Positions 55,101 through 62,666 of a stretch of DNA of 64,000 bases are shown here, in pieces. Source of the DNA: Pelagimonas phthalicica. Lineage in GTDB: Bacteria > Pseudomonadota > Alphaproteobacteria > Rhodobacterales > Rhodobacteraceae. A program made the position numbers and the translations under genes. Where the stretch lies: NCBI RefSeq assembly GCF_004364805.1, contig NZ_SOAP01000001.1, positions 1,178,001-1,242,000 on the forward strand, written 5' to 3'. How positions within the stretch are numbered: position 1 is the stretch's first letter; each line of letters opens with the position of its first letter. Under the pieces are notes generated by a model that was not told the origin of the DNA, searched no databases, and saw nothing but the letters and a program-made list of their open reading frames with translations.

Positions 55101-56655
55101 CCGCGCTCGGAGTGTCATCCCCCATCGAGGCCAGCGTCTCTTTGCCATCCTCGGCCATCGGCGCAAGGATCTGTTCCAGCTCTTCCACACTGTAACCGGC
55201 AGCAATCTGACGGGTGCGCAGCTCGGCCCCCTCAAACAGCGCCTTCTCCGTCACCGCAGCCAAAGGCCCATCCAGCTCGGTGATCTTGGACACCCAGTCG
55301 CCAAAGGGCTGGCTCGCCGCCAGTTTGTCTTTGATTTCAACGTCGTGATACAGCTTGCCCTCAGCCATATCCACGGCAATCATCTGCCCCGGACCAAGCG
55401 CACCCTTTTCCCGTACGGTCGCCTCATCCGACGGCACCATCCCGGTTTCCGACCCCGCAATCAGCATCCCGTCGCCGGTCACAACATAGCGCATCGGGCG
55501 CAAGCCGTTGCGGTCCAGGCCGCCACATACCCAGCGCCCATCAGTCATCGCCAGCGCGGCGGGGCCATCCCAGGGTTCCATCACACCGTTGCAATAGGAA
55601 TACATGTCCCGCCAGGCCTGCGGCAATTCCACCGCCTGCTTGGACCAGCTTTCCGGCACCAGCATGGTTTTCGCCATCGGCGCAGAGCGCCCGGCCCGCA
55701 CCAGCACCTCAAACACACCATCCAATGCCGCCGAATCCGACGCCCCATTGGAAATGATCGGCTTGATATCCTCAGCATGATCCCCGAACGACGCGCTCGC
55801 CATCCGAATCTCGTGCGATTTCATCCAGTTGACATTGCCCTTGAGCGTGTTGATCTCACCGTTATGGGCCAACATGCGGAAAGGCTGCGCGAGCCACCAT
55901 TGCGGGAAAGTATTGGTCGAATACCGCTGGTGATAGATCGCGAACGAGCTTTCAAAACGCTCATCCTGCAGGTCCGGGTAAAACTCCGCCACCTGCTCCG
56001 CCAGCATCATCCCCTTATAGATAATCGAGCGGCAGGACAGCGAGGCAATATACAGTTCCGGCACAGCCGCCGCCGCCGCCGCCTTTTCGATCCGACGACG
56101 GATCACATAAAGCTCGCGCTCAAACTGCTCTTCATCCACACCCTTGGAATTCGAGATCAGGATCTGCTCAATCTCAGGGCGGGTCGCGTTGGCTTTCTCA
56201 CCCAGGCAGGCGACATTCACCGGCACATGGCGCCAGCCGTAAATGTAATAGCCCATGCGCAGCACTTCGGACTCAACGATGGTCCGGCAGGTCTCCTGCG
56301 CGCCATGATCCGTGCGCGGCAGGAACACCTGACCAACCGCAATCAGCTCATCCTTGCGCGGCTTGTGGCCTGTGCGCTCAACCTGATCGTAAAAGAAGGA
56401 TACAGGGATCTGCACATGAATGCCCGCCCCGTCACCGGTCTTGCCATCCGCATCCACCGCGCCGCGGTGCCAGATCGCCTTGAGCGCGGTGATCCCCGCC
56501 TCAACAACCTTCCGGCTCGGTTTGCCGTCCAGAGAAACCGCAAGCCCCACCCCACAAGAGGAATGCTCTTCGCTCTCGTGATAAAGCCCATTCTCGGCCA
56601 TCCACTTGCGCTTGGCCTCTTCGGCTCTGACCCAGTCCGCGTCATATTTGGTCAT
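52120..56655 (-). CDS. gltB: Glutamate synthase (NADPH) large subunit
   Basis: Converts glutamine and 2-oxoglutarate to two glutamates. The class II amidotransferase Cys is at residue 34 (SSCGVGLAVSLDG), after a 33-residue propeptide that is removed. Further blocks: the central domain, the FMN-binding synthase domain (NGGTGASP and GLRTGRDIVMAAMLGAEEYGIGTA), the 3Fe-4S loop CIMVRQCQSNTCPVGVC, and the C-terminal beta-helix repeats. At 1,511 residues it is full length. The gltD gene lies 1.0 kb upstream with a GFA gene between, an atypical arrangement. Confidence 0.97.
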   Translation of the reverse strand: MTKYDADWVRAEEAKRKWMAENGLYHESEEHSSCGVGLAVSLDGKPSRKVVEAGITALKAIWHRGAVDADGKTGDGAGIHVQIPVSFFYDQVERTGHKPRKDELIAVGQVFLPRTDHGAQETCRTIVESEVLRMGYYIYGWRHVPVNVACLGEKANATRPEIEQILISNSKGVDEEQFERELYVIRRRIEKAAAAAAVPELYIASLSCRSIIYKGMMLAEQVAEFYPDLQDERFESSFAIYHQRYSTNTFPQWWLAQPFRMLAHNGEINTLKGNVNWMKSHEIRMASASFGDHAEDIKPIISNGASDSAALDGVFEVLVRAGRSAPMAKTMLVPESWSKQAVELPQAWRDMYSYCNGVMEPWDGPAALAMTDGRWVCGGLDRNGLRPMRYVVTGDGMLIAGSETGMVPSDEATVREKGALGPGQMIAVDMAEGKLYHDVEIKDKLAASQPFGDWVSKITELDGPLAAVTEKALFEGAELRTRQIAAGYSVEELEQILAPMAEDGKETLASMGDDTPSAVLSKKYRPLSHYFRQNFSQVTNPPIDSLREYRVMSLKTRFGNLKNVLDESSAQTEILVLDTPFVGNAQFEELKKHFNSPCVTIDCTFAAGEGALREGLDRIRSEAEDAVRSGAGHIILTDENVSGDMVAMPMILATSAVHSHLTRKGLRTFCSLNVRAAECIDPHYFAVLIGSGATVVNAYLAEDSLADRINRGLLDMSLTEAVGKYREAIDQGLLKIMSKMGISVISSYRGGLNFEAVGLSRAMCAEFFPGMISRISGIGLNGLQKKAEEIHALGFANGQDVLPIGGFYKARKSGETHAWGAQTMHLMQSACDRASYELWKTYSKAMQANPPIHLRDLLAIKPLGKAIPIEEVESITSIRKRFVTPGMSLGALSPEAHKTLNVAMNRIGAKSDSGEGGEDPAHFVPEPNGDNPSAKIKQVASGRFGVTAEYLNHCEELEIKVAQGAKPGEGGQLPGMKVTDLIARLRHSTKGVTLISPPPHHDIYSIEDLAQLIYDLKQINPRCKVTVKLVASSGVGTIAAGVAKAEADVILISGHNGGTGASPATSIKHAGLPWEMGLTEAHQVLAMNKLRDRVTLRTDGGLRTGRDIVMAAMLGAEEYGIGTAALIAMGCIMVRQCQSNTCPVGVCTQDEALRDKFTGNADKVVNLITFYAQEVREILAEIGAKTLDEVIGRADLLSQVSRGSEHLDDLDLNPLLIRVDGSDDIVYDRDRGRNEVPDTLDAEIVRDAARFLEDGEKMQLSYAVMNTHRTVGTRTSSHIVQKFGMRNALQPDHLHVKLTGSAGQSLGAFAAPGLKIEVSGDANDYVGKGLSGGTIVVRPPLVSPLVAAENTIIGNTVLYGATDGYLFAAGRAGERFAVRNSGASVVVEGCGSNGCEYMTGGVAVILGSIGANFGAGMTGGMAYLYDPEGQVADLMNMESLVTCPVSTPEWEAQLKGLIERHVAETRSRKGEDILQNWDLEKANFVQVCPKEMLDKIKHPLGIEDQLAVPAE

Positions 56656-56710
56656 GGCTTCACCTCTTCATTTTGGCCGCTCCAGCGACCCGATTTCCAA
56701 CTGGCCAATG

Positions 56711-56760
56711 TTTCTTCTTGGCCAAAATACTCCGGGGAGCGCGAGGGGCAGCGCCCCTCG
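56711..56760 (-). repeat. Dispersed repeat type 1, variant core, in the gltB leader
   Basis: TTTCTTCTTGGCCAAAATAC (56711-56730) then CCGGGG, and hairpin CGAGGGGC/GCCCCTCG (56742-56760). It lies 56 bases upstream of the gltB start codon. Confidence 0.7.
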
Positions 56761-56822
56761 TTCCCGATCTCTCAAACTTGCGTGACAGCCGCTTTTGCCC
56801 GGCCCTGCCCGCAAACCCATCG

Positions 56823-56867
56823 CCCGGCCTCAAGGCCGGGCCGCGCCCGACCCTCCCCCCGGGAGGG
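56823..56867 (-). other. GC-rich hairpins in the gltB leader
   Basis: CCCGGCCT/AGGCCGGG (56823-56840) and CCCTCCC/GGGAGGG (56851-56867). The 337 bases between the GFA gene and gltB hold these, the type 1 repeat, and on the minus strand a frame with ATGATGTTCGAAGAGGGACG that could be a small protein or leader RNA but has no clear ribosome site. Confidence 0.5.
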
Positions 56868-56992
56868 CGCATTCTCGCCGACACAAGTCACATAACCTAT
56901 GCCCATGCCCAAACCTTCACTCATCTCATCCAGGGCAGCGATGCTTTTCCAGTCTCGGGCCCAGGCTCGGGCGCGTCCCTCTTCGAACATCA

Positions 56993-57430
56993 TCACCCGT
57001 CCCCCAAAACCGAAAACTTCGCCACACAATCCGCCCGGGTCAGCAGCTTGCGCCCCTCTCCGGCATAGGAAAAACTGTCGGGCTTGTGGTCGATATAGAT
57101 CTCGTTATCCATCTCGAACCCGTTCGGATCGTCAAAGACACCAATCGGGAATTCGATATTGCCCGACCAAACGCCCTCTTGCGTCACCCGGAAAAACATC
57201 CCGGTTCCGCATTGATCGCAAAAGCCGCGCTCGGCCCAGTGGCTGGAGGTGATGCGCTTGAGATGGGTTTCATCTTCCCAGGCAACGCTTTCCTCGGGCA
57301 CGGTCACGCCCAACAGGGCGGAACCAGTCCAGCGGCGGCACATCTCGCAATGGCAGGCCCCGAAATGCGACGGGACATCACGCGCCGTGAAACGAACTGC
57401 GCCGCACATGCATCCTCCCGTCTTTTCCAT
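56993..57430 (-). CDS. GFA-family protein (CENP-V/glutathione-dependent formaldehyde-activating-like)
   Basis: Zinc-binding GFA fold: GGCMCGAVRF, ACHCEMCRRWTGSAL, and GFCDQCGTGMFFR provide the conserved cysteines. Members are annotated as formaldehyde-activating but most have unproven function. ATG at 57430 gives MEKTGGCMCG. It is wedged between gltD and gltB on the same strand. Confidence 0.88.
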   Translation of the reverse strand: MEKTGGCMCGAVRFTARDVPSHFGACHCEMCRRWTGSALLGVTVPEESVAWEDETHLKRITSSHWAERGFCDQCGTGMFFRVTQEGVWSGNIEFPIGVFDDPNGFEMDNEIYIDHKPDSFSYAGEGRKLLTRADCVAKFSVLGDG

Positions 57431-57527
57431 CGCCTTCATCCTTTGCTAAGATCTGGCCCCTCTTGGGTCAGCCCACCTGCCTTATTAAGCTTTCCTAACG
57501 CCCGCCGCGCCGACTTGCTGGCATGGG

Positions 57528-57569
57528 GGGCAATCTCTCCCAAACGGGCCGGGTTTTGTACATATTGCC
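57528..57569 (-). repeat. 42-nt hairpin module A between gltD and GFA gene
   Basis: Plus-strand ends GGGCAATCT and ATATTGCC; centre CGGGTTTTGTACA. Module B, 84 nt downstream on the plus strand, is about 80% identical. Confidence 0.65.
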
Positions 57570-57611
57570 TATCCGGCATATGTTAGGCCCGATTTTGCCT
57601 GGTTTTGGCCT

Positions 57612-57653
57612 GGGCAATCTCCCCAAAATTCCGGGGGTTTTGTACAGATTGCC
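57612..57653 (-). repeat. 42-nt hairpin module B between gltD and GFA gene
   Basis: Perfect GGGCAATCT/AGATTGCCC arms (9 bp) around a 24-nt loop that contains GGGGGTTTTGTAC. It lies 22 bases after the gltD stop. The spacer between modules A and B is also 42 nt. Confidence 0.7.
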
Positions 57654-57674
57654 CGCCCATTTTTCGCCCGAGGC

Positions 57675-59111
57675 TTACTCGGCAGCGACCGCGGCTTTGG
57701 CGTTAAGATCACTTAACAGAGCCTCGGCGCAGTCACGCCCGTCGCGGATCGCCCAGACCACAAGGCTGGCACCGCGCACGATGTCACCCACCGCATAGAC
57801 GCCCGGCATCGCCGTGCGGCCCGTGGTGAATTCGGCCTTGATCGTGCCCCAACGGGTCACTTCCAACTCGGGCTGATCCCAAAGTGTCGGCAGCTCTTCC
57901 GGCTCAAAACCCAGGGCCTTGATGACCAGATCGGCGGGTTCATCATATTCAGAACCTTCAATAACTTCAGGGCTTTGGCGGCCCGAGGCATCCGGGGCCC
58001 CAAGGCGCATCTTGTCCACGATCACCGCCTCAACAGTGTCGCCCTTAAAGCCCTTTGGCGCTGTCAGCCATTCAAAGACCACGCCTTCTTCCTCGGCATT
58101 CTTGGTCTCACGCTGGCTGCCTGGCATATTGGCGCGGTCACGACGGTACAGACATTTGACGCTCTCGGCGCCCTGACGGATGGCCGTGCGCACACAGTCC
58201 ATCGCCGTGTCGCCCCCGCCAATCACCACAACCTTTTTACCGGCTGCATTCAGCTCACCGCTCTCATATTCCGCAACCGTGTCACCGAAATTTGCCACGC
58301 GATTAGAAGCAGTTAGATAGTCGATCGCCTTGACGATCCCCTTGGCGCCGGCACCCGGCCCGCCCAGATCGCGGCTCTTGTAAACGCCGGTCGCGACGAT
58401 GATCGCGTCATGCTTTTCGCGCAGCTCAGCAAAGGTGACATCCTTGCCAATCTCGCAATTCATCACAAAATTCACACCGGCCTGTGCCAGCTGATCATTG
58501 CGACGCATGACCACGTCTTTTTCCAGCTTGAAGCCCGGAATGCCATAGGTCAGCAAGCCGCCCGCACGGTCATAACGGTCATAAACCGTGACCTGCACAC
58601 CGGCACGGCGCAGCATGTCAGCAGCGGCCAGACCACCGGGGCCCGCGCCGATAATGCCGACGCTTTCAGGGCGCTCCTGCGCCGGGGTGATCGGCTTGAC
58701 CCAACCATTTTCCCAAGCAGTATCAGTGATATACTTCTCAACCGCCCCAATGGTGACAGTCTCATGCCCGGATTGCTCGATCACGCAATTGCCTTCGCAC
58801 AAACGGTCCTGCGGGCAGATACGACCGCAGATTTCCGGAAAGGTGTTGGTGGCCTGGCTCACCTGGTACGCCTCTTCAAGGCGGCCAGTCGCGGTCAGGT
58901 TCAGCCAATCCGGGATGTTGTTATGCAGCGGGCAGTGGTTCTGGCAATAAGGCACACCACACTGGCTGCAACGGCTCGCCTGCTCAGCAGCTTTGGCGGC
59001 AGCAAACTCTGCATAAATCTCGTCGAAATCTTTGCTCCGCACCGTCGCATCACGCTTCTCCGGCATGTCACGATCAACGGTCACAAATTTTAGCATCGGC
59101 TGCTTGGCCAT
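57675..59111 (-). CDS. gltD: Glutamate synthase (NADPH) small subunit
   Basis: Supplies electrons from NADPH to GltB. Two 4Fe-4S cysteine groups: CSQCGVPYCQNHCPLHN and CGRICPQDRLCEGNC. FAD binding: GIIGAGPGGLAAADMLRRAG; NADPH binding: VVVIGGGDTAMDCVRTA; second FAD block VYAVGDIVRGASLVVWAI. ATG at 59111. At 478 residues the length is normal. Begins the cluster gltD, GFA, gltB. Confidence 0.96.
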   Translation of the reverse strand: MAKQPMLKFVTVDRDMPEKRDATVRSKDFDEIYAEFAAAKAAEQASRCSQCGVPYCQNHCPLHNNIPDWLNLTATGRLEEAYQVSQATNTFPEICGRICPQDRLCEGNCVIEQSGHETVTIGAVEKYITDTAWENGWVKPITPAQERPESVGIIGAGPGGLAAADMLRRAGVQVTVYDRYDRAGGLLTYGIPGFKLEKDVVMRRNDQLAQAGVNFVMNCEIGKDVTFAELREKHDAIIVATGVYKSRDLGGPGAGAKGIVKAIDYLTASNRVANFGDTVAEYESGELNAAGKKVVVIGGGDTAMDCVRTAIRQGAESVKCLYRRDRANMPGSQRETKNAEEEGVVFEWLTAPKGFKGDTVEAVIVDKMRLGAPDASGRQSPEVIEGSEYDEPADLVIKALGFEPEELPTLWDQPELEVTRWGTIKAEFTTGRTAMPGVYAVGDIVRGASLVVWAIRDGRDCAEALLSDLNAKAAVAAE

Positions 59112-59190
59112 GGGCAGTGCCTCTTTCTCGAAAGAACTTGGGTCAGGTCTCATTATAGAAGGGCGGGCAGGAATAAAAGTCAATTATGCT

Positions 59191-59255
59191 GACCTAAATT
59201 CACTTTTTTCACCCTCCACCATCAAAAATTGTAACGAATTTTCGAATTTTAGGTC
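59191..59255. promoter_or_regulatory. Inverted repeat in the gltD/uppP divergent promoter
   Basis: GACCTAAATTC (59191-59201) and GAATTTTAGGTC (59244-59255) are inverted, 42 bases apart, in the AT-rich 224-base gap between the divergent gltD and uppP. The position and spacing fit a regulator that loops or binds both promoters; no regulator is identified. Confidence 0.45.
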
Positions 59256-59335
59256 CACTTCGGATTTACTTTAAAGCTTTCCTCAAAATTCCAATAGGTT
59301 ATACAGACAGACAGCCCAGCCAACAAGATCGCCAC

Positions 59336-60139
59336 ATGACCTATACCTATCTGCTTATTTTGGCTTTGATCCAAGGGATTACCGAGTTTTTGCCGATTTC
59401 CTCGTCAGGTCACCTGATTCTGGCGTCACAACTCTCGGGCCAGCCAGACCAGGGCCTGGCCATTGATGTGGCTGTTCATGTCGGCACATTGCTCGCGGTG
59501 ATTCTGTATTTTTGGCAGGATTGCAAAAGCGTCCTGACAGGGCTACCCCGCCTACTGACCGGCCGCATCGATACCCCCGGAAGCCGCCTCGCCTTTCTGT
59601 TGGTGATCGCAACCATCCCCGTCATCATCGCCGGTTTAATCCTGAAACTCACCGGACTCAGCGACATGATGCGCTCCACCGCGGTGATCGGCTGGTCGAT
59701 GCTTGGTTTTGGACTTGTGCTCTATTGGGCGGATCAGACCAGCGCAGCCGACAAGGTAGAAACTGATTGGTCCCTGCGCGACGCTATCACCATGGGGCTG
59801 TGGCAAGCGCTCGCCCTGATCCCCGGCACATCACGCTCGGGCATCACCATCACTGGTGCGCTCAAGCTCGGCTATGCCCGCCACGACGCGGCCAAGCTCT
59901 CCATGTTGATGTCGATCCCTACCATCATCGCCTCGGGCACTTTACTGGGCCTCGACCTCGCCTCGTCAGCCAACGCACAACTCGCTCGCGATGGGGCCAT
60001 CGCCGCCGCCATGGCTTTTGTCTCTGCCCTTGCAGCGCTGGCCATCATGATGCGCCTGCTGCGCAGCGTCAGCTTTACGCCCTACGTGATCTACCGCGTC
60101 ATCTTCGGCGCACTGCTACTCTACATTGCTTATAGCTAA
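59336..60139 (+). CDS. uppP: Undecaprenyl-diphosphatase
   Basis: Recycles undecaprenyl pyrophosphate to the carrier phosphate for peptidoglycan synthesis. The BacA/UppP motifs are ALIQGITEFLPISSSGHLIL with the active-site Glu and Ser, and IPGTSRSGITITGAL. About seven or eight hydrophobic helices. At 267 residues the length is standard. Confidence 0.96.
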   Translation: MTYTYLLILALIQGITEFLPISSSGHLILASQLSGQPDQGLAIDVAVHVGTLLAVILYFWQDCKSVLTGLPRLLTGRIDTPGSRLAFLLVIATIPVIIAGLILKLTGLSDMMRSTAVIGWSMLGFGLVLYWADQTSAADKVETDWSLRDAITMGLWQALALIPGTSRSGITITGALKLGYARHDAAKLSMLMSIPTIIASGTLLGLDLASSANAQLARDGAIAAAMAFVSALAALAIMMRLLRSVSFTPYVIYRVIFGALLLYIAYS

Positions 60140-60162
60140 CGCAACCCAGGTCCCTTTCAGGT

Positions 60163-60209
60163 CTTCTTTGGGCTAAAAATATCCCGGGGGTTTGGGGGCT
60201 GGCCCCCAA
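60163..60209 (-). repeat. Dispersed repeat type 1, copy e
   Basis: CTTCTTTGGGCTAAAAATAT start, CCCGGGGG, then TTGGGGGC/GCCCCCAA hairpin (60192-60209). Hairpin-first direction matches rlmH, whose stop is 16 bases away. Confidence 0.75.
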
Positions 60210-60224
60210 TCTGACTGCGCGTCT

Positions 60225-60695
60225 TTAGACCCGGTGATACGGGCTCCCGCCCAGAATGCTGGCTGCACGATAAAGCTGTTCCGCCAACATCACCCGCACC
60301 AGCATATGCGGCCAGACCATCTTGCCAAAGCTCAACAACCGGTCCGCCTCGGCCCGCAAAGACGGGTCAATCCCATCCGCGCCGCCAATAACAAAGGCCA
60401 GATCCTGCGCGCCACCGTCGCGCCATTTCTCCATCCGACCGGCAAAATCGGGCGAACTCATCACCTCGCCGCGCTCATCCAGCGCACAGATGACCGCGCC
60501 CTTGGGCAGCACCCGTCGCAGCAAAACCGCCTCGGCCGCCATACCGCCGCCCTTCTTGTCCTCGACCTCATGCACGGAAACCGGGCCGAGCCCATGTGCT
60601 CGCCCGGCTTTGTCAAAGCGTGTCAGATAGTCGTCAATAAGCTCGCGCTCCGGCCCCTTGCGCAGCCGGCCCACAACACAAAGATGCACCCGCAT
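60225..60695 (-). CDS. rlmH: 23S rRNA (pseudouridine1915-N3)-methyltransferase
   Basis: SPOUT-class methyltransferase acting on helix 69 of assembled ribosomes. VHLCVVGRLRKGPERELIDDY opens the protein; the SAM knot contains FVIGGADGIDPSLR and SFGKMVWPHMLVRVMLAEQLYRA. ATG directly follows the rsfS stop, so the two are coupled. Confidence 0.96.
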   Translation of the reverse strand: MRVHLCVVGRLRKGPERELIDDYLTRFDKAGRAHGLGPVSVHEVEDKKGGGMAAEAVLLRRVLPKGAVICALDERGEVMSSPDFAGRMEKWRDGGAQDLAFVIGGADGIDPSLRAEADRLLSFGKMVWPHMLVRVMLAEQLYRAASILGGSPYHRV

Positions 60696-61070
60696 TTATG
60701 ATGCGGACGGGGCGGCACCCTCGCTGATCGGCACCCACATCTTTTCCAACTGATAGAATTCCCGCACTTCGGGGCGGAACAGGTGTACGATCACGTCACC
60801 CGCATCAATCAGCACCCAATCGCCGGTTTCCTTGCCCTCAATCGTGGACAGAACACCCAGGCGGTGCTTGAGCTCTTCGACCAGTTTGTCCGACAGCGCC
60901 GAAACCTGGCGGGACGAGCGCCCGGAACAGATCACCATAGCATCACAAACAGAAGACTTGCCGCGCAGATCAACCTGCACAACGTCTTCGGCTTTGTTGT
61001 CGGAAAGAATTTCAAGGATCGCAGCAAGGATCGCCTCGCTTGTTGCTTCCTTGGTGGGCAGGCCGCTCAT
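60696..61070 (-). CDS. rsfS: Ribosomal silencing factor RsfS
   Basis: Binds ribosomal protein L14 (uL14) and blocks subunit joining when nutrients are short. The family core VQVDLRGKSSVCDAMVICSGRSSRQVSALSDKLVEELK and GDWVLIDAGDVIVHLFRPEVREFYQLEKMW is clear. The ATG at 61070 gives MSGLPTKEATSEAILAAI. It overlaps the stop codon of an 18-codon leader ORF. An in-frame extension upstream lacks a start codon with a ribosome site. Confidence 0.94.
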   Translation of the reverse strand: MSGLPTKEATSEAILAAILEILSDNKAEDVVQVDLRGKSSVCDAMVICSGRSSRQVSALSDKLVEELKHRLGVLSTIEGKETGDWVLIDAGDVIVHLFRPEVREFYQLEKMWVPISEGAAPSAS

Positions 61071-61123
61071 TGGTTGGCCCTTTTGCGCGGCATCCGCCGC
61101 ATTTGCCAGAGATGACAGGACAT
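61067..61123 (-). CDS. Short leader ORF overlapping the rsfS start
   Basis: An AAAGGAGGACA ribosome-binding site precedes an ATG at 61123 that opens an 18-codon frame, MSCHLWQMRRMPRKRANQ. Its TGA overlaps the rsfS ATG (ATGA). rsfS itself has only a weak site (AAAAGGG). This suggests that rsfS translation depends on translation of the leader. The peptide may have no function of its own. Confidence 0.6.
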   Translation of the reverse strand: MSCHLWQMRRMPRKRANQ

Positions 61124-61223
61124 TGTCCTCCTTTAGGTCACACGCCGCAAAAGCCCCGGCGCCGGGCATGTCACCAAGATAACACTGCAAAAGTGAAATC
61201 TCAATGACTGCCCATAAAGGCGC

Positions 61224-61769
61224 TTAGGGACAGGGTTGCAAGGGGCCTGACCCCTTGTTTTCAATCTCTTCCAGATAACGTGACACGCTGAGCGCCCGCA
61301 CCAATGGCAGGGCTGTTTGCCCATCCATCACCAGATCGATCGAAATCTCATCATCGGGGTCAGGCCCGCCATTGACCGTGCAAAGCCCGACACTGGCAGA
61401 CAGGCTGCCGGATGAACCGCCGGGGTTTTGCTGCTTGGCCTGTCGCGCGACAACTTGCAAAGCACGCAATCGCTCAAGATCCCCCTCGGCCACGGCCAGT
61501 TCTTGCACGCCGCCCTTGTCGAGGTGCTGCAAGGTGAATTCATTCACTTGCGTCTCCCCATCCAGTGTCATGCTCAAAACCAATTGGCTTGACCCTTGTT
61601 TGACATCCAACCCCTCCGGCAGGTTTGCCAAAACCCGATAGAGGGCCGGATCAGTTTCCAGCGGATTGACCTGACTTAACCTGGCCAAAGTCACCGGGTT
61701 CACGGTCGAACAAGCCATAAGGGCAAGGCCCCCAAGGGAGGATAGTAAAAGTTTTGAAACCAGACGCAC
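61224..61769 (-). CDS. Hypothetical lipoprotein
   Basis: Signal peptide with lipobox LMACS at residues 17-21, so a lipid-anchored envelope protein. The body has no family I recognise; two Cys near the C-terminus (GLCTVN and LQPCP) may pair. A GTG start at 61769 follows AAGGAG. Divergent from the DUF2975 gene. Confidence 0.7.
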   Translation of the reverse strand: MRLVSKLLLSSLGGLALMACSTVNPVTLARLSQVNPLETDPALYRVLANLPEGLDVKQGSSQLVLSMTLDGETQVNEFTLQHLDKGGVQELAVAEGDLERLRALQVVARQAKQQNPGGSSGSLSASVGLCTVNGGPDPDDEISIDLVMDGQTALPLVRALSVSRYLEEIENKGSGPLQPCP

Positions 61770-61840
61770 AATATTCTCCTTGTGGAATCATTTTTTATTG
61801 TTTTACATTAAATTATGACCCTCATGCAATAGGAGCTGAT

Positions 61841-62380
61841 ATGCCCTCCCTCCCAAACCGAACGCGCCGCCTTTCACAAATCTTGAGCCTGGTCAGCCTG
61901 TTTGCCCTGGCCGTCCTTTTTCTGACTGGGGCCTTGCTTAGCTTTCAGCCAGACCATCACATGGCGGAACTGGCGCAGGAGATTGGAATAACCGACATGT
62001 CCTGGACGCCAAGCCGTCTGGCGGTCACGCTTTGGTCTTTGTCGATTTGGGTCTCTCTTGCCCCGCTCTTCTATGTGTTCTGGCACATGTATCGGCTGTT
62101 CAGGGCCTTTGCGGGGGATGCCGCCCTGTCCACACAGGCCAGCACCGCCATTCGCGGGATTGGCGCCGGATTTCTGGTCAAAGCTCTGATGCAGGTTCTC
62201 AGCCATACCTGGGAAGTGCTGTTTCTGACCATGGATGCCCCACAGGGCCAGCGCCAGCTCTCTGTTGCTTTTGGGCTGGAGGACCTGATTTTTGCGCTGG
62301 CGGGCGGCATGATGCTTGTCATTGGCGTGGTTCTGACCCAAGCCATTGCGATCAAGCAGGAAAACGAGGCGTTTGTCTGA
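61841..62380 (+). CDS. DUF2975 membrane protein
   Basis: 179 residues with about four hydrophobic helices (residues 13-33, 58-80, 98-115, 140-160), the DUF2975 format. ATG at 61841 follows AGGAG. Its stop overlaps the start of an XRE regulator by one base (TGATG), the standard pairing for this family. Function unknown. Confidence 0.82.
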   Translation: MPSLPNRTRRLSQILSLVSLFALAVLFLTGALLSFQPDHHMAELAQEIGITDMSWTPSRLAVTLWSLSIWVSLAPLFYVFWHMYRLFRAFAGDAALSTQASTAIRGIGAGFLVKALMQVLSHTWEVLFLTMDAPQGQRQLSVAFGLEDLIFALAGGMMLVIGVVLTQAIAIKQENEAFV

Positions 62381-62598
62381 TGCAGATCGTGGTGAGATTG
62401 GATGTTATGCTGGCACGGCGCAAGATGAAGTCGCGCGAATTGGCCGAGCAGGTGGGCATCACCGAGCAGAACATCAGCTTGCTGAAATCGGGCAAGGTCA
62501 AGGGCATCCGCTTTGAGACCCTTGCCCGGATTTGTGAGGTGCTCGACTGCCAGCCCGGTGATTTGCTTGAGGCTCTGCCAGAGGATGCCGCGTTTTAA
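62380..62598 (+). CDS. XRE-family small repressor (YozG-like), DUF2975 partner
   Basis: 72 residues: RLDVMLARRKMKSRELAEQVGITEQNISLLKSGKVKGIRFETLARICEVLDCQPGDLLE. Coupled to the DUF2975 gene by a one-base overlap. It probably represses its own operon. Confidence 0.85.
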   Translation: MQIVVRLDVMLARRKMKSRELAEQVGITEQNISLLKSGKVKGIRFETLARICEVLDCQPGDLLEALPEDAAF

Positions 62599-62621
62599 AA
62601 GCAGGGTCGTTGCAGATATTT

Positions 62622-62660
62622 GGGGCGCTCCCTGCTGTCAGGGTGCGCCCCTCTTTTTTG
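62622..62660 (+). terminator. Rho-independent terminator of the DUF2975/XRE operon
   Basis: GGGGCGCTCCCTG, a CTGT loop, CAGGGTGCGCCCC with one mismatch, then TCTTTTTT. It lies 23 bases after the XRE stop. Confidence 0.8.
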
Positions 62661-62666
62661 TAACCG

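Noticed and set aside
52051..56895. A 1,614-codon open frame on the plus strand, antisense to gltB
   Set aside because: It is a codon-bias shadow of a long GC-rich gene: the product is compositionally odd (Arg/His/Gln rich), has no domains, and gltB is certain.
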